From Phycisphaerae bacterium (lineage in GTDB: Bacteria > Chloroflexota > Anaerolineae > 4572-78 > J111), in NCBI GenBank assembly GCA_028285035.1, contig JANQQF010000126.1, positions 62,001 through 126,000 on the forward strand: 64,000 nucleotides of DNA, given 5' to 3'. This document shows, in pieces, positions 34,818 to 44,371 of this stretch (positions are counted from its first letter, which is position 1; each line of letters starts with the position of its first letter). The notes below the pieces were generated by a model. The model saw only the letters and a program-made list of their open reading frames with translations. It did no database searches and was not told the DNA's origin. The position numbers and the translations under genes are program-made.

Positions 34818-37289
34818 CTAATTCAAGGTAACTTCTCTTGTAGGTGGAGCTTCAACCGCCTCCCCGAAGGCATCACCAAAAGGGGTCTCAGAACTCAAGG
34901 CGTGCTCTAATACTTCATCTAAGGTTTCCACAATATGGAAGGTCATTTCGTTTCGGATATCTTCAGGGACGTCATCTAAATCAGGCTCATTTCGTTTCGG
35001 GAAAATCACCGTTGTTAGATCTGCTCGTCGAGCGGCTAATATCTTTTGCTTTAAGCCACCAATTGGCAGTACCTGACCTTGTAAACTGATTTCACCTGTC
35101 ATCCCAACATCGGACCGAACAGGTCGACCGGTTAGCAAAGAAACGAGAGCTGTTACCATTGTAATCCCCGCCGAAGGGCCATCTTTGGGCACTGCCCCAG
35201 CTGGAACATGTAGGTGAATATCGACATCATTGAATTTTTCAGGAGCGATACCTAGCTCATCAGCCTGAGCTCGAATGTAGCTCAAAGCTATTTGGGCACT
35301 TTCCTTCATTACGTCGCCCAATTGACCTGTTAGTGTCAGACGGTCTTTCCCTGGCATATCAGCCGCCTCGATAAAGAGGACATCACCACCAACAGCTGTC
35401 ACGGCCAACCCTGTAGCCACCCCAGGTCGTTCGGTTCGCACTGCAGCCTCAAAGTGGAACTTGGGTTTACCTAAATATTCACGAACCTCATCTGGCCCGA
35501 TGGCTGTATTGTCTTTCGTTGCATCTCCACTAGCAATCAACGTAGCGACTTTTCGTGCGACTCGACCGATTTCACGCTCCAGATTACGTACCCCAGATTC
35601 GCGGGTGTAGTCTCGAATGATCTGGCGTAGGCCCTCTTCCTCATAGCTAATTTCATCCTCATTTAGGCCATTCGCTTTGATCTGCCGCGGCACGAGATAA
35701 CTTTTTGCGATTTCAATTTTCTCATATTCGGTGTATCCATCGATCTGGATGATCTCCATTCGGTCCCGTAGCGGGGCAGGAATGGTGTCTAGTGTATTGG
35801 CCGTGGCAATGAACATGACTTGGCTTAAATCAAAGTCGATATCCAGATAGTGATCGCGGAAGGCATAATTTTGTTGCGGATCAAGTACTTCTAACAAAGC
35901 ACTGCTGGGATCACCTCGCCAATCGGAGCCGATTTTGTCCACCTCATCCAGCATAAAGACTGGATTACGGCTTCCGGCCCGTTTCAAGGCTTGAATGATT
36001 CGACCTGGCATTGCCCCGATGTAAGTGCGGCGATGACCTCGAATCTCCGCCTCATCGCGAACCCCACCTAAACTCATTCGGGTGAATTCTCGGCCCAAAG
36101 CCCGGGCAATGCTGCGGCCTAAGCTGGTTTTCCCAACCCCAGGCGGTCCGACAAAGAGGAGAATAGAACCCCCTGCTCGATCTTGTTCCCGACCATCTTC
36201 TGCTTCAATTTCATCCACTTTTCGTTCTAATCGTAATTTGCGGACAGCTAAGTACTCTAAAATACGATCCTTGACATCCGTCATATCGTAATGATCAGTA
36301 TTGAGTACCTCACGAGCGTTAGCAATGTCTAGGTTGTCATCAGAAAGTTCATTCCATGGTAAATCCACCATCCAATCGAGATAGGTTTGAATGACCCCAT
36401 ACTCAGCAGATTGTGGCTGCAGCTTCTCCATCCGCTTTAACTCACGAAGGGCCTCTTTTTGAGCTTCTTCTGGCATTCCATTGTTCTCAATTTTTTCACG
36501 ATACTCGGCAATGATGTCTTCTTCACTATCTTCACCAAGCTCTTTTTGGATGGCCCGGAGCTGTTGTCGCAAGTAGAATTCACGCTGGGTTTTGTCCATC
36601 TCTTCCTGTGTATCATTTCGGATCTGCTGGGTGATCTCAAGAACCTCTAATTCACGGGTCATTAATTGCACGAGATGACTAAACTTTTCGCGTAAGTTAT
36701 CCTCTAACAGGATATCCAGCCGATCCCCAAACTCCATACGCATATTTGAGGCAATGGTGTACACAACGGTTCGAGGCTCACTAATTTTATCCAACACCTT
36801 GGTGGCCTCATTTGGCACTTGTGGAAGATACTCAACGATTGACTTGGATAACTCCAAGGCTCGACGACGCAAGGCCTCTAACTCAGCTTCACTATCTTCA
36901 TCAACGATGTCCGGGGCAACCGAAATTTTTGCCCGTAGGTATGGATCGGTCTCCGTCCATTCATCAACCTTGAAACGCTCCAGCCCCTGAACAATGACTT
37001 GTAAAGAGCCTTTTTCACCCCGAATAACACGATGGATACGAGCGATAACGCCTGTCTGGTAAAGTTGATCTGGTCCTGGTTCATCAATTTCAGGGTTCTT
37101 TGAAACAACCAAGCCGACAAGATTGTCTTCCTTGACTGCTGCCTTAATCAATTTAACTGAGCGGCTAACGCCAATGTTTAAGGGCATTACAATAAATGGA
37201 AATGCAATTGTGCCGCGTAATGGGAGAATGGGTAAATCTTCCGGAACTGTATTCAGTGTTGCTTCCTGTGGTGTCATATCTTCAAACAT
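34818..37289 (-). CDS. lon: ATP-dependent protease La (Lon)
   Basis: 823 residues, full length. The N-terminal substrate domain begins PILPLRGTIAFPF. The AAA+ domain has Walker A GPPGVGKTSLGRSIA near 375, Walker B FMLDEVDKI and the sensor Arg-finger region. The protease domain has the catalytic Ser in VPKDGPSAGI and the Lys in GGLKQKILAARRADL. It degrades misfolded and regulatory proteins in the cytosol. GGAGAGG precedes the ATG. No CIRCE element was seen upstream. Confidence 0.98.
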   Translation of the reverse strand: MFEDMTPQEATLNTVPEDLPILPLRGTIAFPFIVMPLNIGVSRSVKLIKAAVKEDNLVGLVVSKNPEIDEPGPDQLYQTGVIARIHRVIRGEKGSLQVIVQGLERFKVDEWTETDPYLRAKISVAPDIVDEDSEAELEALRRRALELSKSIVEYLPQVPNEATKVLDKISEPRTVVYTIASNMRMEFGDRLDILLEDNLREKFSHLVQLMTRELEVLEITQQIRNDTQEEMDKTQREFYLRQQLRAIQKELGEDSEEDIIAEYREKIENNGMPEEAQKEALRELKRMEKLQPQSAEYGVIQTYLDWMVDLPWNELSDDNLDIANAREVLNTDHYDMTDVKDRILEYLAVRKLRLERKVDEIEAEDGREQDRAGGSILLFVGPPGVGKTSLGRSIARALGREFTRMSLGGVRDEAEIRGHRRTYIGAMPGRIIQALKRAGSRNPVFMLDEVDKIGSDWRGDPSSALLEVLDPQQNYAFRDHYLDIDFDLSQVMFIATANTLDTIPAPLRDRMEIIQIDGYTEYEKIEIAKSYLVPRQIKANGLNEDEISYEEEGLRQIIRDYTRESGVRNLEREIGRVARKVATLIASGDATKDNTAIGPDEVREYLGKPKFHFEAAVRTERPGVATGLAVTAVGGDVLFIEAADMPGKDRLTLTGQLGDVMKESAQIALSYIRAQADELGIAPEKFNDVDIHLHVPAGAVPKDGPSAGITMVTALVSLLTGRPVRSDVGMTGEISLQGQVLPIGGLKQKILAARRADLTTVIFPKRNEPDLDDVPEDIRNEMTFHIVETLDEVLEHALSSETPFGDAFGEAVEAPPTREVTLN

Positions 37290-37544
37290 AAATCCTCTCC
37301 TTAGCCTAATTATAAAACTGATGTGTCGTGAATAACCTGATCTTAGATAGTTTGACGCAGTTGAGTTTTGTACTTCTTACTACGAATGAATGTCACAAAT
37401 TGTTTCACATCAATTTTATGTCGCGTATGACCGTCTAAGATAAATTCCAAATAGTTCTAAATTTCAAGATGGAAATAGATTGTGAGGTAGTATACAACCC
37501 ATCTGTTAGATTCCTGTTAGAATGTTTATATGAATTTTTAGAAA

Positions 37545-37577
37545 TAAAAAAGACCCCAGAACACTGTGTTCTAGAGC
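37545..37577 (-). terminator. Terminator orphaned by the IS (originally for ychF)
   Basis: Read on the minus strand: CTCTAGAACA / TGTTCTGGGG-type stem followed by TCTTTTTTATTT. It lies just beyond the left end of the IS, where the transcript of ychF would have reached it before the insertion. Confidence 0.7.
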
Positions 37578-37603
37578 CTTTTTGAGTAGTAGTCTAAATA
37601 ATT

Positions 37604-38647
37604 AGGAGTTACGCATAAACGGTAAAAAAATGTAAAATGAGCGAATGAAAAAAGAAAAAGTGAATGAGTACGATTACATCCAGTTTCTAATCGGAACGCA
37701 GAAAGTGTACAGCTGCACAGAAGCAGAACGAGTGCAACCCGATGAAGAAAATGGGCCATCGCACGATACGATCACGCGATTGCTGCATCGATTGCCCAAT
37801 GATCCAGAGCGATTATGGACCGAAGCAAAAGAGCAAGTTGATTTGAATAAGGGCGTACTCATCATCGATGATAGCCCGTTGGATAAGTGGTATAGCCGCA
37901 AGATCGAGTTGGTGACGCGCCACTGGTCAGGCAAGCACAAACGGGTGGTGTCAGGGATCAATCTGATTACCTTGTTGTGGACCGATGGGGAAAGATACAT
38001 CCCGGTTGACTATCGGGTCTACAACAAAAAGGAAGATGGCTTGACCAAGAACGATCACTTTCGCCAGATGCTTGAGGTGGCCTACGAGCGGAAGTTTCGA
38101 CCGGAGTGTGTCTGTTTTGATAGTTGGTATGCTAGTTTGAAAAACTTGAAACTGGTCCGTGAGCTATTTGGTCGATTTTTGACCCGCTTGGAAGCGGATC
38201 GCCTGGTCAATCCTGGCAATAGTCATAATCAGCCTTTAGCCTCCATTGAGGTGGCGGCAACTGGCACTAGAGTTCATCTTAAAGCCTTTGGCTACATCAA
38301 GGTATTCAAGTTGGTGGTTACAGAAAACCGCATTGAATACTGGGCCACCAATGATGAACAGATGTCCGATCTGACCCGCCTCAAGTTTGCTCAACTCAGC
38401 TGGATGATTGAGACTTTCCATCGGGGTATCAAACAATTCTGTGGCATTGAACGCTGCCAAGCTCGTTCTGAAACCGCTCAACGTAATCATATTGAACTGG
38501 CTTTACGCGCTTTTCTTCGTCTCGAATTTCATTCTTTTGTTAAGGGCATTAGTTGGTTTGAAGCTAAAACCTCCATCATTCGTGACGCTGTTCGCTCTTA
38601 TTTAGCCAACCCTGCCTATGTTTTCTAATCTTTTATGCGTAACTCCT
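37604..38647 (+). mobile_element. Complete insertion sequence, IS4/IS701-like, 1044 bp
   Basis: Perfect 16-bp terminal inverted repeats AGGAGTTACGCATAAA (37604-37619) and TTTATGCGTAACTCCT (38632-38647). A 7-bp direct repeat AATAATT flanks both ends (37597-37603 and 38648-38654), the likely target duplication. One transposase gene fills it. Intact ends and duplication indicate a recent insertion. The family assignment to IS4/IS701 rests on the transposase, not on a database search. Confidence 0.88.
37645..38628 (+). CDS. DDE transposase, IS4/IS701-like
   Basis: 327 residues, uninterrupted. The first catalytic Asp is in VLIIDDSPLDKW near 78, the second in VCFDSWYAS near 160, and the Glu in WMIETFHRGIKQFCGIERCQAR near 255, which resembles the IS4-type Y-R-E-K signature region. 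It is the only gene of the IS and should be active in cutting and joining the element's ends. The ribosome site is weak, common for transposases. Confidence 0.9.
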   Translation: MKKEKVNEYDYIQFLIGTQKVYSCTEAERVQPDEENGPSHDTITRLLHRLPNDPERLWTEAKEQVDLNKGVLIIDDSPLDKWYSRKIELVTRHWSGKHKRVVSGINLITLLWTDGERYIPVDYRVYNKKEDGLTKNDHFRQMLEVAYERKFRPECVCFDSWYASLKNLKLVRELFGRFLTRLEADRLVNPGNSHNQPLASIEVAATGTRVHLKAFGYIKVFKLVVTENRIEYWATNDEQMSDLTRLKFAQLSWMIETFHRGIKQFCGIERCQARSETAQRNHIELALRAFLRLEFHSFVKGISWFEAKTSIIRDAVRSYLANPAYVF

Positions 38648-38661
38648 AATAATTTTAGAGT

Positions 38662-39756
38662 CTACACATTAAAGCGAACCACAATAATATCACCACTTTG
38701 TACAATATACTCTTTCCCTTCCAACCGAACCTTACCTGCTGAACGAGCCTCGGCATTGGAGCCAGCCGCCATCAAATCATCGTAGCTAACCACCTCCGCT
38801 CGAATAAAGCCACGCGCTAAATCGGTGTGGATGGCACCCGCACACTCCACCGCAGTTGCATCTCGGTTGACCTCCCAGGCCCGAACCTCGTCCTCACCCA
38901 CCGTGAAGAAGTTCATGCGGCCAAGCAGCTCATAACTTTGGCGAATAATTCGCTCGCTGCTCAACTCTGTTAGTGAATATTCCTCCATAAACATGGCCCG
39001 ATCATCCTCATCTTCAAGTTGAGCGATATCCATTTCGAGCTTGCCCTTAATGGCCGTTGTATCACTTCTTTTGTGCTCATAAGAAATTTGAGGAATGTCT
39101 CCTTCATCACCCACATTAAGCACAATCAGAACTGGCTTGATGCTAAGAAATTGAAAGCCCCGTAATCGTTTGATCTCATCTTCGGTTAGGTCAATGTCAC
39201 GAATCGGGTTTCCTTCTTCTACATGAGGTTGAAGTCGCATTAAGATTTCCTGCTCCTTCTTATCATCCTCAAACGTCGGAATCGCTTTTCCTTTTTTCAG
39301 GCTCACTTCTAGTCTTTCTAACCGATTTTCAATCTTGCTTAAATCGGACAAGGTGAGCTCGGTATCCAAGCTGGCGATATCTCGCAGTGGATCAACTGTT
39401 TCTAACGGATGAGGCACGGTGTCATCCTCAAAGGCTCGGACAACATGCAACAACGCATCGTTGTTGGAGATCGCATTAATTAACTCGCCGCCTAGACTGA
39501 CCCCTCGTTTATCATCCCCATCCTCTGCCCCACTCAAACCCGCAATATCGGCATACTCCATTCGAGCGTGGGTGGTCTTTTTGGGATTGTACATCTCGGT
39601 TAAATTATCGACGCGATCATCAGGCACATTAACCACAGCGGTGTTAACCTGGAATGTTCCCCCGGCGTAGGCAGCGGTCGGGGCACTACCCCCTGTCAAT
39701 ACATTAAAAATTGTGGTTTTTCCACTATTTGGTAAACCTATAATTCCAATTCTCAT
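38662..39756 (-). CDS. ychF: Redox-regulated ATPase YchF (OLA1 family)
   Basis: 364 residues. The P-loop GLPNSGKTTIFN (usually PNVGKST) is at the start, the switch region DIAGLSGAEDGDDKRG near 70 and the TGS domain at the end (FFTVGEDEVRAWEVNRDAT, GFIRAEVVSYDDL). YchF is an Obg-like P-loop protein that favours ATP and associates with ribosomes. GAGG precedes the ATG. The downstream terminator has been displaced by the IS at 37604. Confidence 0.96.
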   Translation of the reverse strand: MRIGIIGLPNSGKTTIFNVLTGGSAPTAAYAGGTFQVNTAVVNVPDDRVDNLTEMYNPKKTTHARMEYADIAGLSGAEDGDDKRGVSLGGELINAISNNDALLHVVRAFEDDTVPHPLETVDPLRDIASLDTELTLSDLSKIENRLERLEVSLKKGKAIPTFEDDKKEQEILMRLQPHVEEGNPIRDIDLTEDEIKRLRGFQFLSIKPVLIVLNVGDEGDIPQISYEHKRSDTTAIKGKLEMDIAQLEDEDDRAMFMEEYSLTELSSERIIRQSYELLGRMNFFTVGEDEVRAWEVNRDATAVECAGAIHTDLARGFIRAEVVSYDDLMAAGSNAEARSAGKVRLEGKEYIVQSGDIIVVRFNV

Positions 39757-39786
39757 CGGATAAACCTCTATACGGCATTTATTGGC

Positions 39787-39816
39787 AAAAAAATGCCCAC
39801 CGAATTTCCGGTGGGC
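39787..39816 (-). terminator. Terminator of the pentapeptide/TIR gene
   Basis: GCCCACCG / CGGTGGGC stem with a 6-nt loop; on the minus strand a run of seven T follows. Confidence 0.88.
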
Positions 39817-39894
39817 TAATTTGTTGGATCATATTCTATGTGATGCCCTTGATTTGGGCAATCTGTGGAAAAGATGTTGATAGGTACTAATTTA

Positions 39895-41040
39895 TCAGCC
39901 TTTCAACTCTGTTAATAAGTCAGATATTTGAGTTTGATAAGCATTCGCATCTTCCCAATTCTCAAAAAATCTTACTTGTCGCTCTCGAATTTTCCCTGCC
40001 CAAGCCGCTTCATTCGTGAGAACAGCATCATCTAGCCGAATTGGAACGAGTACCGACTCACCGCGTTCTTGCTCAAGATGTAGTGCGTGTTCAACCTCGT
40101 GTTGAATCCACGGGGTGCGGACTGAATTTTCAGACAAAATCAAGAGCAGCTTATCCTGTCGCCGAATCGTTTCATCTAGACGAGGCTGCATATCATCACC
40201 AATTTTCATCATATCAGACGAGGTCCAACAGCGAATCCCGTTTTCTTGCAACATATTATAAAGTTGCTGAGCAAAGGCTTCATCTGCCATTGAGTAGCTA
40301 ATAAAGCACGCGTGAGCTGGCGTCTTATCTTGCAGAGCCTCGATATGTTCAAATAAAACATTGGCCACACCAATGCCACGTAGGAATGCCGGAGGAATTT
40401 TCCCACTTGATCGATAAATGGTTTCAACATCGATTGAAGATGGCCCCTGATGATTGATTGTATCTAGGCCTTGGGCTTGGCTGAGGTCAATGTTATTGAA
40501 GGTTGTATTCCATAGAGTAGCGTAACTCAAATCTGTCCCCCGTAGTTGGCCACCACTCAAATTAGTGCGGATCAAGTTCGCTCCCGATAAATTGGCATTG
40601 CTCAAATCAGCCGCCAATAATGTCCCACCCGTTAAATATGCCTCACTTAAGTCAGCCTCTTTCAAGCTAGCTCGAACCATAATTGTTGCAACAAGCGTAG
40701 CGTATGTTAAGTCTGCTTGATTCATATTCGCTCGTGTAAGATCGGCCCCACCCAAGTGTGCCCCACTAAGATTTGCTCCACGGAGGTTTGCTCGCTCTAG
40801 ATCAGCCCGTTCTAGATCAGCACCTTCTAAGTTTGCTTCCTCTAAATTAGCCCCACTCAAATCAGCCTCATTTAGATCAGCCCCGCTTAGATCAGCCCCA
40901 CTCAAATTGGCTCCACCTAAATTAGCCATAAAAAGATCAGTACCGCTGAGATTGGTGCCGCTCAAATCGGGATTTTCCCCGTTCCGACGGGCGGTCTTGA
41001 CAATATTCTTGATTTCATTTTGAGAAAGTTTCGGTCTCAT
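39895..41040 (-). CDS. Pentapeptide-repeat protein with C-terminal TIR domain
   Basis: 381 residues. Residues 20-205 are about 35 pentapeptide repeats of the A(D/N)Lxx form, which fold as a right-handed quadrilateral beta-helix. The C-terminal TIR domain (about 240-381) has ACFISYSMADEAFAQQL, CWTSSDMMKIGD and the box SENSVRTPWIQHEVEHAL, whose Glu matches the NADase catalytic position of TIR proteins. It is soluble. GAGGT precedes the ATG. No immune partner such as a SIR2, CBASS or Thoeris gene is adjacent, so a role in defence or in signalling remains open. Confidence 0.88.
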   Translation of the reverse strand: MRPKLSQNEIKNIVKTARRNGENPDLSGTNLSGTDLFMANLGGANLSGADLSGADLNEADLSGANLEEANLEGADLERADLERANLRGANLSGAHLGGADLTRANMNQADLTYATLVATIMVRASLKEADLSEAYLTGGTLLAADLSNANLSGANLIRTNLSGGQLRGTDLSYATLWNTTFNNIDLSQAQGLDTINHQGPSSIDVETIYRSSGKIPPAFLRGIGVANVLFEHIEALQDKTPAHACFISYSMADEAFAQQLYNMLQENGIRCWTSSDMMKIGDDMQPRLDETIRRQDKLLLILSENSVRTPWIQHEVEHALHLEQERGESVLVPIRLDDAVLTNEAAWAGKIRERQVRFFENWEDANAYQTQISDLLTELKG

Positions 41041-41172
41041 AATTTACCTCTTTTTGTAGTAATGGTCGATTATTCACGCTGGTTTTCAGACCGGATTGTG
41101 AACAGGGAGTTTGATAAGCATGTTTGAGTCAGTATACCATATTTATGTCATTTGCCTAGTGAGATTTTTTAA

Positions 41173-42090
41173 CTATCTCAATTGTGCTACAATACAATCT
41201 AATACGATTCTTGCTGCTAAAATTGCCGTGGTTCGAGCTGGACTATCGTAATTTGGATTTAATTCTGCCACATCAATGGCTGTCACGTTAGGAGCGACAA
41301 TGTTAACAAAGTCGAGAAGCTGTTGAGCCGTTAATCCCCCAGGTTCAGGCCAGCCGGTACCTGGTGCTTCACCTGGATTGACCACATCAAGATCAACGGT
41401 CATATAAATAGCCTCGGTTCCCTGGCTGGCCCACGCGAGAGCTTGTTCTGCAACTGCCTTGGCTCCCTTTTGATTAAATTGATTCGTTGTAATGGCTTGT
41501 ACACCTAGCGCTTCGGCAACCTCGTACTGCTCTACAGTCGTATAGCCCCGCAAGCCCACTTGGACAAAATTATGGCCAGTTACCTGAGGTAGCTCCAACG
41601 CCCGACGCATTCCACTACTGCCAGAGTATCGTCCCTGTCGATCCGAAAAATCCATCAAATCTCGATGGGCATCAAGCTGAATAACACCAATTGGACCAGT
41701 GTGAGAATCATGAAAGGCTTTGATACAAGGATATGTGATGCTATGGTCACCACCCGCCATAATTGGAAAATAGTTGGCATCCAACGCTTCTTTTACAACG
41801 CGATAAATTTCCTCAACCGTTTTATCTGTGTCGTAATAACTCAATACTACATCGCCCAGATCAGCCACTTCCACACCTGATAAATCAATCAAACCACGAT
41901 CATTGTGAGCTAGTTTGCTATCTTGCAACCGCCAATCAAATACGCCGCGCAGCGCATCACGTAACGCCTGCGGTCCAAATCGTCCGCCTGGGTTTCCCAA
42001 ACTTGTAGCCGCATCATGGGGGATGCCGATATAGGCGAAACGATGTTCAACAGGCTTTGTCGCAGAAAGAAGGTAGTTGGTTTGTGCCAT
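41173..42090 (-). CDS. Agmatinase-like ureohydrolase
   Basis: 305 residues of the arginase/agmatinase fold. The binuclear manganese ligands are visible in GGDHSITYP, DAHRDLMDF and TVDLDVVNPGEAPGTG; YIGIPHDAATSLGNPGGRFGP is the usual N-terminal block. Family members hydrolyse agmatine, guanidinobutyrate or formiminoglutamate, so agmatinase is likely but unproven. It stands apart from the flanking genes by more than 90 bp on each side. Confidence 0.9.
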   Translation of the reverse strand: MAQTNYLLSATKPVEHRFAYIGIPHDAATSLGNPGGRFGPQALRDALRGVFDWRLQDSKLAHNDRGLIDLSGVEVADLGDVVLSYYDTDKTVEEIYRVVKEALDANYFPIMAGGDHSITYPCIKAFHDSHTGPIGVIQLDAHRDLMDFSDRQGRYSGSSGMRRALELPQVTGHNFVQVGLRGYTTVEQYEVAEALGVQAITTNQFNQKGAKAVAEQALAWASQGTEAIYMTVDLDVVNPGEAPGTGWPEPGGLTAQQLLDFVNIVAPNVTAIDVAELNPNYDSPARTTAILAARIVLDCIVAQLR

Positions 42091-42134
42091 TATTATTCTG
42101 TCTCTTTTTATGAATGTGATTACTTTAAACCAAA

Positions 42135-42162
42135 ATGGGGTAAGACCTTAGCCTTACCCCAT
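42135..42162 (-). terminator. Terminator-like hairpin after the SRPBCC gene
   Basis: ATGGGGTAAG / CTTACCCCAT stem with an 8-nt loop; a short T-run follows on the minus strand. Confidence 0.65.
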
Positions 42163-42182
42163 ATCATTAAACGCTGATGCCA

Positions 42183-42620
42183 TTAACTACCTTCAACGAC
42201 AGCTTTCAGATTTGTCAAACTCTTCTCCAGATTGTCGGCATTCATTTTTTCGACAACCAGTTTGTTGGCAATCTGGCCTAGCCCTCCTCCCGGCATTTCA
42301 TAGGTGAAGGTACAATTTACTTGAACGCCATCTGGAGCGGGTGAATAGACCCAGGCACTGGTTCCGGTAATCATCCCCTCCATCTCCAAGGTGATTTTTT
42401 CACCGCGAGCAAACTCTTTGGAGATCATTTTTATATTGAAACTTAGCCCAACAGCCTTGTAGACCGTACTAATAACGCCGCCAACCTCTGGATAGGTCCC
42501 ATCTGGCTCTGCTTTCTCCAACCCAACATACCATTCTGGCATGCGAGTGGCATCAAGGGCGATTGCATCAACTTTATCTTGGGGGGCATTAATGATAATG
42601 GAACGTTCTAGTGTTGTCAT
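42183..42620 (-). CDS. SRPBCC (START-like) family protein
   Basis: 145 residues of the polyketide-cyclase/dehydrase-like helix-grip fold: ERSIIINAPQDKVDAIALDATRMPEWY at the start and FTYEMPGGGLGQIANKLV near the end. Such proteins bind hydrophobic ligands. A GGAG site lies 8 bases before the ATG. The ligand is unknown. It lies 83 bp after the methyltransferase gene on the same strand. Confidence 0.82.
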   Translation of the reverse strand: MTTLERSIIINAPQDKVDAIALDATRMPEWYVGLEKAEPDGTYPEVGGVISTVYKAVGLSFNIKMISKEFARGEKITLEMEGMITGTSAWVYSPAPDGVQVNCTFTYEMPGGGLGQIANKLVVEKMNADNLEKSLTNLKAVVEGS

Positions 42621-42703
42621 GAGTGATCTCCTGTGCTTGTATCAACTAATAAGGGGGGCTGCTTGATATTAATATTCTCAAAGAATTTGATATTCGTCAA
42701 CCT

Positions 42704-43540
42704 TTAGGCGTTAATCTGTTTAAAGACCGCTTGGATCACAACTAAACGCCCTTCAGCCAGATTTCGAACGATATTTCTTCCTTTTTCAGCAAAGTTATCT
42801 CCAGCAATGAGTTCGATACTAAGCGGAGAGGCAACGTTTGGGCGAGAACTTATCGTTCGTTTAAACCAAGCGAGTGAGTCAGCGGAAACGTCTTGCCAGA
42901 GGCTCTCCTGAAAGCTGTGTTCAAGAACTTGTCGTCGGAAGACATCGGGTGGAATGAGAAAGCTGAGTGTTTCATCATTTGCCCACGGCACAGGAAAATG
43001 AATGGGGATTATTGCGCCTGCCCCTGCCTCATATAAAATCCATTTTCCACCTGGGCGAACGACTCGCGCAATTTCACTAAATAACCTTGACTTGTCTTCG
43101 ATATTCATTGAAATATGTTGGGTCCAGACCACATCGAAGGTGTTGGCTTCAAATGGCAGGTCCAAGGCGCTGCCGTGGCGAAATGTGACTTGATCAGCCA
43201 ATCCAACGCGTTCGGTTAACATTATCGCCGCATCGCAATAGGCTTTGACGATATCTAAACCCGTTACAGTACAGTCAAACTCAGCCGCCAAGGTTCGGGC
43301 TGGCCCACCGATTCCACAACCAATATCTAGCACCTTTTTTTGAGCCAAAGGTGACACCAATTGAGCCATCTCTCGGGTCGCCTGTCGTCCCCGGATGTGA
43401 AATTCATCAAAGACATACAAATCACCCCGATCCAAGTTATCCACATCTTTTCCCACACGTTCTAGTGCGGCAAGAATCTGATCAGTTAAATTGGCTTGAC
43501 CGTAATGCTTGTTGATGGCCTCAGTGTAAGGGGTCGACAT
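42704..43540 (-). CDS. Class I SAM-dependent methyltransferase (glycine/sarcosine-methyltransferase-like)
   Basis: 278 residues. SAM motif VLDIGCGIGGPARTLA near 70, GLDIVKAYCD, and SALDLPFEANTFDVVWTQHISMNIEDK. The GCGIGGPAR form is common in sarcosine/dimethylglycine and phosphoethanolamine methyltransferases. The substrate is unknown. It begins 3 bp after the stop of the MBL hydrolase gene, so the two are co-transcribed. Confidence 0.85.
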   Translation of the reverse strand: MSTPYTEAINKHYGQANLTDQILAALERVGKDVDNLDRGDLYVFDEFHIRGRQATREMAQLVSPLAQKKVLDIGCGIGGPARTLAAEFDCTVTGLDIVKAYCDAAIMLTERVGLADQVTFRHGSALDLPFEANTFDVVWTQHISMNIEDKSRLFSEIARVVRPGGKWILYEAGAGAIIPIHFPVPWANDETLSFLIPPDVFRRQVLEHSFQESLWQDVSADSLAWFKRTISSRPNVASPLSIELIAGDNFAEKGRNIVRNLAEGRLVVIQAVFKQINA

Positions 43541-43543
43541 TGA

Positions 43544-44167
43544 TTACATATCCCAGGAAACATCACCCCGTAAATCGGCGGGATGATCTCGTTTTAGGAA
43601 GGCTTCGAAATCGGCCCGCTCATCACCAATGCGAAATGATGGGCCGTGACCTGGATAACATTCAGTTTCGTCAGGCCATTGGAAGACAATATTCTGCAAG
43701 GTTTCCAATGTTTTTTGAAAATAATGAGGAGCCCAAGTTCGACCAGGCCCACCCTTAAAAATTGTATCCCCGACGATCGCTCGATTGCCAGGTAACATTA
43801 GGGTAACCATTCCATGAGTGTGGCCGGGGGTATGGATGATATTTAAGGTGTGATTACCTAAGATGAAGGTATCTCCATCCGCAAACCATTCGTCAGCCAT
43901 TACCCCCATATGAGAATCGGCGGGATGAATGTAAACGGGAACATTGAGCCGCTCTTTCATCTTACCTAGTTCATTGATATGGTCATAATGGGCGTGGGTC
44001 AGCAAAATTGCAATGGGTGTTGAGTCACCGAGCATTTCCATTAAAGTATCTGGCTCTGCACCTGGATCAATCAAAACACTTTTATTGGTGTCTGGACAAA
44101 TGAGTACATAGGTGTTCATTGGCCAAGGACCAACCGCTTTTGTTTTGAGGATTAGAGGATTAGACAT
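43544..44167 (-). CDS. MBL-fold hydrolase, glyoxalase II-like
   Basis: 207 residues. The metal site is complete: THAHYDHI (HxHxDH), HTPGHTHG and GDTIFKGGPGR, with a final GHG motif (CYPGHGPSF). The pattern fits hydroxyacylglutathione hydrolase-like enzymes (YcbL type) that split thioesters, including the glyoxal pathway. GGAGAAAT precedes the ATG. First of a two-gene unit with the methyltransferase. Confidence 0.9.
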   Translation of the reverse strand: MSNPLILKTKAVGPWPMNTYVLICPDTNKSVLIDPGAEPDTLMEMLGDSTPIAILLTHAHYDHINELGKMKERLNVPVYIHPADSHMGVMADEWFADGDTFILGNHTLNIIHTPGHTHGMVTLMLPGNRAIVGDTIFKGGPGRTWAPHYFQKTLETLQNIVFQWPDETECYPGHGPSFRIGDERADFEAFLKRDHPADLRGDVSWDM

Positions 44168-44235
44168 TGGATTTCTCCTTGAGGCTTGTGAAGGTATTTA
44201 AAAGAAAGACCACCCTCAATTGAAGGTGGTCGGTG

Positions 44236-44325
44236 TGGCGGGGAGAGTGGGATTCGAACCCACGGTCGAGTTGCCCCGACAACCACTTAGCAGGCGGCCC
44301 CAATCGTCCACTCTGGCATCTCCCC
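44236..44325 (-). tRNA. tRNA-Ser (GCT)
   Basis: 87 nt plus an encoded CCA, minus strand. Acceptor GGGGAGA/TCTCCCC with G73, a long variable arm of serine type and loop CTGCTAA giving anticodon GCT. Second of two serine tRNAs in a row. Confidence 0.95.
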
Positions 44326-44371
44326 TGAAATGGGTATTTATGGTGTTGTAAAAACTGATAATACAACTGAG

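Noticed and set aside
37401..37410. TGTTTCACAT resembling half a parS site
   Set aside because: Only one arm matches.
37290..37545. CIRCE or other heat-shock operator upstream of lon
   Set aside because: No TTAGCACTC-type inverted repeat was found.
40700..40980. Short periodic repeats suggesting a CRISPR or satellite
   Set aside because: They are the codons of pentapeptide repeats in an intact gene.
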